Shown here piece by piece: positions 6,534-10,116 of a DNA stretch of 10,116 nt. The notes beneath the pieces were generated by a model that was not told the origin of the DNA, made no database searches, and was given only the letters and a program-made list of their open reading frames with translations. This stretch comes from Litorimonas sp. (GTDB taxonomy: Bacteria > Pseudomonadota > Alphaproteobacteria > Caulobacterales > Maricaulaceae): NCBI GenBank assembly GCA_029936425.1, contig JAPYSU010000029.1, positions 1-10,116 on the forward strand. The letters run 5' to 3'. Both the position numbers and the translations under genes were made by a program. Position 1 is the stretch's first letter, and the number at the start of each line of letters is the position of its first letter.

Positions 6534-7283
6534 CTAATTCATTTTATAGACAATGCCCAAACGGCTGATCGTGTCGGTTTTTTCGCGCCCGTCCGGCACG
6601 TCGCTATGGGTTTCCACGCGGAATGAGGCGCGAATGGCAAAGCTGTCGAACAGGTTTGACGTAATGCCGGCTTCATTGACAAAGAACGTGTCGAGCTCCG
6701 AGTAGAGCACTTCTGTGTCATTTGAAAAGGTGACTTGCTCGTTAAAGGCATGCTCGAAATCGGAATAGACGCGCGCGCTGATGAAATCTTCTTTCATACT
6801 GGCCACGCCAAGCGGATTTCCGGGCGCCAGACGCGCCTTTTGAGAGCGAAAGCCCGCACCGCTTTCGACCTGCCACTGGGTAGGATCATCGACGATGAGG
6901 CTGTATCCCACACCGCCGCCGGCGAAATAGCCGCTTTTATAGGCGCCGAAGCTATCATTGAAATAATCCGCATTGGCATAGCCATAAATGGCCGGGGCAA
7001 AATCGCGGCCAATTTTATAGCCCAGACGATAGCGACGCTTATTGGTTTCGCCCTGATTTCGGCCATAATCGGCCGACATTTTGGCAGAATGACGCCAGTC
7101 ACTGCCGCGGTTTTCTAGTTTGACCGCAAAGCCGAGATCTGTGGTCTCATTATTTCCGGTAGTTTTCGCGCCGTTGAGAGAGGCTTCGCCCGTCCACCCT
7201 ATCTCTTCCGATGCCTCTGACTGTTCCGCCACACCCAAGCTGAGGGAGATGGCAAAAACGGCAGAAAAGGCAAGGCGGTACAT
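6534..7283 (-). CDS. DUF481-family outer-membrane protein, copy 1
   Basis: This 249-residue exported beta-barrel protein belongs to the DUF481 (YdiY-like) family. A signal peptide covers about residues 1-25, with a likely cut near SEA. The mature protein starts with the family hallmark GWTGEASLNGAKTTGNNETTD and continues as alternating strands with aromatic girdle residues (YGYANADYF, YFAGGGVGYSL). The function of the family is not settled; some members are called salt-induced outer-membrane proteins. The ATG at 7283 has a good ribosome site (AGGAG, complement of 7290-7294). The protein is a paralog of the next gene upstream: the last 41 residues align with 32 identities. It ends in GIVYKMN, without the C-terminal Phe or Trp usual for beta-barrel proteins. 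Confidence 0.9.
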   Translation of the reverse strand: MYRLAFSAVFAISLSLGVAEQSEASEEIGWTGEASLNGAKTTGNNETTDLGFAVKLENRGSDWRHSAKMSADYGRNQGETNKRRYRLGYKIGRDFAPAIYGYANADYFNDSFGAYKSGYFAGGGVGYSLIVDDPTQWQVESGAGFRSQKARLAPGNPLGVASMKEDFISARVYSDFEHAFNEQVTFSNDTEVLYSELDTFFVNEAGITSNLFDSFAIRASFRVETHSDVPDGREKTDTISRLGIVYKMN

Positions 7284-7369
7284 GTTGGGCTCCTGAAGGT
7301 AAGACTCTACTGGCTATAGGAAATGACGGTTAAGCTGGCGTAAACTATTCCTGACGTGTGGGTGGATGC

Positions 7370-7393
7370 GGGGCGAAGACTGACCTCCGCCCC
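7370..7393. other. Hairpin between the two DUF481 genes
   Basis: ggggcg (7370-7375) and cgcccc (7388-7393) form a perfect 6-bp GC stem with a 12-base loop, 9 bases past the stop of the upstream DUF481 gene. No T run follows on the minus strand, so it may slow decay or reduce read-through rather than fully terminate. Confidence 0.4.
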
Positions 7394-7401
7394 CATACAC
7401 T

Positions 7402-8142
7402 CTATTTCATAGTATAGACGATACCGATTCGGCTAATCGTATCGGTTTTTTCCGTTCCGACAGGCACGTCCGTATGATGTTCCACGCGGAAAGAGGCGCG
7501 CAAGGCAAAGCTGTCAAAGAGCTGAGACGTCACACCGATTTCATTTGTCAGGAATGTATCGGAGGCGGAGTAGAGAAGTTCCGTGTCGTTATAGGCAGAG
7601 ACTTGCTCGTTAAAGACATAATCAAGATCAGAAACCAGCTGACCGGCGATCTCACTTTCCGTCCGGCTTGGCTCTCCTGTCGGGTTATTCAGGGGAAGAC
7701 GTGCTTTTTGCGACCGGTAACCGCCGCCAGCTTCAACGCTCCAGGTGAGCGGCGCGTCGGCCAGGATTTGATAGCCGACACCTGTGCCGAGGAAATAGCC
7801 CTGTTTAAACGCGCCAAAGTCATCGCTGAAATAATCGGCGCTGGCATAGCCGTAAAGCTGCTCGGTGATATCGCGGTCAATTTGATAGCCAAGCGCGTAG
7901 CGGTTCTTGTTCTCTTCGCCGTCGGCCTTGCCGTAATCGGCAGACGCCTTGATGGAATGTTTCCAATTGTCCGTTTCCTTGGCGAGTTTCAGGCCAAAGC
8001 CAATATCCGTGGTCTCTGTATTACCGGTCGTCAGAGAGCCGTTCAGCGCGGCTTCACCCGTGAAGCCGTCCGTGAATTGAGCGTGAGAGGCAGTGGCGGC
8101 TCCGGCCCAGATCAACGCGGAAATGGAAAGTGTTCGTAACAT
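7402..8142 (-). CDS. DUF481-family outer-membrane protein, copy 2
   Basis: This 246-residue exported protein is a tandem paralog of the gene at 6534-7283. The signal peptide ends around ASHA-Q (about residue 21). The mature start FTGEAALNGSLTTGNTETTD is the DUF481 hallmark, and the rest is a run of amphipathic strands such as YGYASADYFSDDFGAF and LFDSFALRASFRVE. Its end, DTISRIGIVYTMK, is nearly the same as in copy 1 and also lacks a terminal aromatic residue. The ATG at 8142 is preceded only by a weak AGAGA ribosome site. It is the first gene of the minus-strand cluster, 117 bases before copy 1, so it probably carries the main promoter in the 8143-8354 interval. The long open frame on the opposite strand is a by-product of codon usage. 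Confidence 0.9.
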   Translation of the reverse strand: MLRTLSISALIWAGAATASHAQFTDGFTGEAALNGSLTTGNTETTDIGFGLKLAKETDNWKHSIKASADYGKADGEENKNRYALGYQIDRDITEQLYGYASADYFSDDFGAFKQGYFLGTGVGYQILADAPLTWSVEAGGGYRSQKARLPLNNPTGEPSRTESEIAGQLVSDLDYVFNEQVSAYNDTELLYSASDTFLTNEIGVTSQLFDSFALRASFRVEHHTDVPVGTEKTDTISRIGIVYTMK

Positions 8143-8354
8143 TTGGAAAATCTCTTTTGCTAGGGAAGGCCCGTATGCCGGGCGAAAAAACGGCTTATAT
8201 TAAATTGATTATGAACATAGGTTAAATGAACGCTTGAGGCGGTTAAAGGCGGGATGACAGGTCTTGCGCACTTGTTGAGAGCCGCGCGGACCGTTATAGC
8301 GTCGCCAACTCAGACACTTCGGTCGGATTGACCCAGAGATAGAATAGACCTGAC
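8143..8354. promoter_or_regulatory. Divergent promoter region, DUF481 cluster and serS
   Basis: These 212 bases separate divergent genes and should hold both promoters. An AT-rich patch (8194-8226) is the likely DUF481-side core, although no clean -35/-10 pair is evident. Between it and the DUF481 start lies a hairpin, gcccg (8169-8173) with cgggc (8179-8183), which would be in that gene's 5' leader. For serS, TTGTTG (8272-8277) and TATAGC (8295-8300) have 17-base spacing and are a plausible weak promoter. No operator or known RNA motif was recognised. Confidence 0.4.
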
Positions 8355-9623
8355 ATGCACGATATCAAAGCCATTCGCGAAAACCCCGAGCAGTATGACG
8401 CCCTCTGGGCCAAGCGCGGACTTGAGCCGCAGACCAAGAAAATTCTCGATCAGGACGCGCTTATCCGCAAAGCGACCCAGGTGATGCAAGAGGCCGAAGC
8501 CGCTCGCAACAAAAGCTCCAAGCTTATCGGTCAGGCCATGGGCAAAGGCGATAAAGAAGAAGCCGAACGCCTGAAGACCGAAGTCGCCGGCGCGAAGAAC
8601 GTCATAGCCGCCATGGGCCAACAGGTCGAAAGTGAAAAAGCGCAATTGGATATGCTGCTCGCCAGCCTCCCAAATGTCCCGTTTGACGATGTGCCGAACG
8701 GCGAGAGCGAAGACGACAATGTTGAAGTCGCCAAATGGGGCGAGCCGAAAAAGTTTTCATTCGAGCCGCAATCCCATGATGACCTCGGCACCGCGCTCGG
8801 CCTGATGGATTTTGAAACCGCCGCCAAGATGAGCGGTAGCCGTTTTGTGGTGTTGAGCGGGGCGCTCTCCCGCCTGGATCGCGCTTTGGCGAGCCTGATG
8901 CTGGATCTGCAAACGGAGGAGGGGTTTGAGGAGACAACACCGCCTTTCCTCGTTTGGGACCGAGCCTTGTTTGGAACAGGCCAGCTCCCAAAATTTGAAG
9001 AGGATTTGTATAAAACCGATGGCGATCACTACCTCATCCCAACCGCCGAAGTTTCCCTAACCAACACGGTTCGCGAATCCATCCTCGACGCCGATGCGCT
9101 TCCCAAACGCCTGACCGCTCACACACCTTGTTTCCGTTCCGAAGCCGGCTCTGCGGGGCGTGATACCAAAGGCATGATCCGCCAGCATCAGTTTAACAAG
9201 GTCGAGCTGGTCTCTATCTGCAAACCCGAAGAGAGCGAGGACGAGCATAAGAACATGCTGCGCTGCGCTGAGGCCGTCTTGCAGAAACTGGAGCTGCCTT
9301 ACCGCGTCGTCGAGCTTTGCACGGGGGATCTCGGATTTGGCGCGCGCAAGACTTACGACATCGAAGTGTGGCTCCCAAGCCAGAACACCTACCGCGAAAT
9401 CAGCTCCATTTCCAATTGCGGGGATTTCCAGGCTCGCCGTATGCAGGCGCGCTATAAATTCGCGGAGAAAGACAACCGTTTCGTCCATACGCTCAACGGC
9501 TCCGGCCTCGCGGTTGGCCGAACGCTCGTCGCTATTCTGGAAAATTACCAGAACGAAGACGGCACGATCACAGTGCCGAAAGCTCTCGTGCCGTATATGG
9601 GCGGGTTAGAGACGATTGGGTAA
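8355..9623 (+). CDS. serS: Serine--tRNA ligase
   Basis: This class II synthetase attaches serine to tRNA-Ser (and to tRNA-Sec where present) in the cytosol. The 422-residue protein is complete. The N-terminal tRNA-binding helical hairpin spans about 30-105, with long Ala/Glu/Lys-rich helices. The catalytic domain follows, with motif 1 around GSRFVVLSGALSRLDRAL, the serine-site loop TAEVSLTN (Thr230, Glu232), motif 2 CFRSEAGSAG (259-268, Arg261) and motif 3 SGLAVGRT (383-390, Arg389). The start MHDIKAIRENPE is the normal family N-terminus, though the ribosome site before 8355 is weak. The gene is divergent from the DUF481 cluster and probably monocistronic, with a terminator-like stem 14 bases after the stop. 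Confidence 0.97.
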   Translation: MHDIKAIRENPEQYDALWAKRGLEPQTKKILDQDALIRKATQVMQEAEAARNKSSKLIGQAMGKGDKEEAERLKTEVAGAKNVIAAMGQQVESEKAQLDMLLASLPNVPFDDVPNGESEDDNVEVAKWGEPKKFSFEPQSHDDLGTALGLMDFETAAKMSGSRFVVLSGALSRLDRALASLMLDLQTEEGFEETTPPFLVWDRALFGTGQLPKFEEDLYKTDGDHYLIPTAEVSLTNTVRESILDADALPKRLTAHTPCFRSEAGSAGRDTKGMIRQHQFNKVELVSICKPEESEDEHKNMLRCAEAVLQKLELPYRVVELCTGDLGFGARKTYDIEVWLPSQNTYREISSISNCGDFQARRMQARYKFAEKDNRFVHTLNGSGLAVGRTLVAILENYQNEDGTITVPKALVPYMGGLETIG

Positions 9624-9636
9624 GTCAGTTTCCTCC

Positions 9637-9652
9637 CCCGTTTACGGGTTTT
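9637..9652 (+). terminator. serS terminator formed by a partial repeat arm
   Basis: cccg (9637-9640) pairs with cggg (9645-9648) across ttta, and TTTT follows at once (9649-9652). It starts 14 bases after the serS stop. The stem is short. The same bases are the left arm of the inverted-repeat element at 9630-9841, so this terminator appears to be made from repeat DNA. Confidence 0.5.
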
Positions 9653-9687
9653 GAACCTAAGCCCATAAAGCGTCGTAACTCATTACT

Positions 9688-9735
9688 CCTCCACCGCCGG
9701 GGCGGGGGAGGTGGCCCCGAAGGGGTCGGAGGGGG
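9688..9735 (+). repeat. REP-like unit, forward
   Basis: Hairpin 1 is cctccaccg (9688-9696) with cgggggagg (9703-9711), one A-G mismatch and a 6-base loop. A single t follows, then hairpin 2, ggcccc-gaa-ggggtc (9713-9727). The unit closes with ggaggggg (9728-9735), next to a GTAG tetranucleotide. The two-stem plan is the same as in the unit at 9796-9839. Confidence 0.6.
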
Positions 9736-9795
9736 TAGGCGAAACTTTCATCTTCCGGGTAATGGTTTTTAGGCGCGTTGGACAACGCGCGCGCG

Positions 9796-9839
9796 CCCTC
9801 CGTCACTTTCAGTGACACCTCCCCCGTAAACGGGGGAGG
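9796..9839 (-). repeat. REP-like unit, reverse
   Basis: Read on the minus strand, hairpin 1 is a perfect 9-bp stem with a 4-base loop (9818-9839). A single t follows, then hairpin 2, gtcact-gaa-agtgac (9802-9816), and then cggaggg (9802-9796). Compared with the forward unit, the outer stem, the gaa loop and the cggaggg end are conserved. The bases of stem 2 differ but still pair, a pattern of compensatory change. Confidence 0.6.
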
Positions 9840-9971
9840 AATATCATCCTTTATAAAATCATCCTCATTTATCATTTTTAATTACCTAACTAATTCATCA
9901 CCTTACCCGCACTCTCAAGAGATGCGTCCCCAGCCTTCTATCCTGCGTTATATTTTAGATGTTGTTTTTGA

Positions 9972-9986
9972 CGGGGCGTTGCCCCG
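9972..9986. other. Small GC hairpin
   Basis: cggggc and gccccg form a perfect 6-bp stem with the loop gtt. No T run follows on either strand. It stands 7 bases before the long stem at 9993-10056 and may be part of the same structured element. Confidence 0.4.
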
Positions 9987-9992
9987 GCTCTG

Positions 9993-10056
9993 ACAATTTT
10001 GATTGGACCGGAAATCGATACTCAATCGATTTCTGTTTCGGTCAAACCAAAATTGT
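9993..10056. other. Long imperfect hairpin, about 23 paired bases
   Basis: The arms pair in three blocks. acaattttg (9993-10001) pairs with caaaattgt (10048-10056), gaccg (10006-10010) with cggtc (10039-10043), and gaaatcgat (10011-10019) with atcgatttc (10025-10033). The loop is actca. A 4-by-4 internal loop and one 5-base bulge interrupt it. No U tract follows on the plus strand. Its role is unknown: it could be a structured RNA, a protein-binding palindrome or a small mobile-element relic. Confidence 0.55.
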
Positions 10057-10116
10057 TCCGAACACACGGACAGGCGTGCTAGCGTGGCGTGTTGGTGTTA
10101 CGGACGGTGGGACTGA

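Larger units (their letters stand above)
9630..9841. repeat. 212-bp inverted-repeat element, BIME- or MITE-like
   Basis: Perfect 19-base inverted repeats bound the element (9630-9648 and 9823-9841; left arm ttcctcccccgtttacggg). Inside are two REP-like units in opposite orientation (9688-9735 and 9796-9839). A spacer between them contains a further perfect stem, gcgcgtt (9773-9779) with aacgcgc (9784-9790). The inner ends also pair: cggaggg at 9727-9733 with ccctccg at 9796-9802. No transposase or target-site duplication is visible. Repeats of this general look are common between genes in alphaproteobacteria; I recognise the style, not a named family. Confidence 0.7.
9842..10116. other. 275 bases without a convincing gene
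   Basis: The stretch begins AT-rich, with an 8-base direct repeat (atcatcct at 9843-9850 and 9858-9865), and becomes GC-richer after 9970. It contains a perfect small stem (9972-9986) and a long imperfect stem (9993-10056). A 23-codon open frame (ATG 9921 to TGA 9993) ends at the base of the long stem and has no good ribosome site. The final 55 bases, with repeated gcgtg elements, may be the upstream region of a gene outside the window. Confidence 0.5.

Noticed and set aside
7474..8139. 221-codon open frame opposite the DUF481 copy 2 gene
   Set aside because: It lies wholly antisense to a clear exported beta-barrel gene, has no family resemblance, and a similar antisense frame exists opposite copy 1. 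It is a codon-usage shadow.
9688..9839. CRISPR array
   Set aside because: There are only two related units, in inverted orientation with different inner stems; there are no regular direct repeats with spacers.
9657..9993. Two overlapping open frames (72 and 71 codons) in the repeat region
   Set aside because: They translate the REP-like units themselves (Pro/Gly-rich PPPFTGEV and LPRPGGGG stretches), a typical false gene over such repeats.

Overview
The window looks like a chromosomal segment of an alphaproteobacterium. Supporting signs are a HVGN-type glutamyl-tRNA synthetase, tandem DUF481 outer-membrane proteins, a periplasmic fasciclin-domain protein, moderate GC content and intergenic repeats of the 'cctcccccg...cgggggagg' type. 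A marine Maricaulales/Hyphomonadaceae-like bacterium is my guess, from general resemblance only.

Layout: 1-253 is the 3' part of a YciI-family gene. 317-1057 is a 246-residue gene of unknown function, clearly more AT-rich than its surroundings. 1112-4162 holds two housekeeping genes 27 bases apart, nadE (glutamine-hydrolysing NAD+ synthetase) and gltX. 4236-4649 encodes a small four-helix membrane protein, possibly DoxX-like. A hairpin-rich non-coding stretch (4650-4986) leads into a secreted single-FAS1-domain protein (4987-5697), followed by terminator-like hairpins. The minus strand then carries, in transcription order, two tandem DUF481 outer-membrane paralogs (8142-7402 and 7283-6534), a SixA-like histidine phosphatase (6479-5976) and a 59-residue membrane protein whose GTG start overlaps the phosphatase stop. 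serS (8355-9623) is divergent from that cluster. The last ~490 bases have no convincing gene. They hold a 212-bp inverted-repeat element made of two REP-like units in opposite orientation, then a long imperfect hairpin.

nadE, gltX and serS are core metabolism and translation. The minus-strand cluster is envelope-related at its ends, with a signalling or housekeeping phosphatase between. The most unusual item is the 317-1057 protein. It has no recognisable OB fold, yet it ends in NFDLDDEIPF, the acidic tip by which bacterial single-stranded DNA-binding protein (SSB) recruits its partners. With its low GC, this suggests an accessory gene that touches the replication/repair machinery. The other points worth following are the composite REP element, half of which may serve as the serS terminator, and the structured leader of the fasciclin gene.
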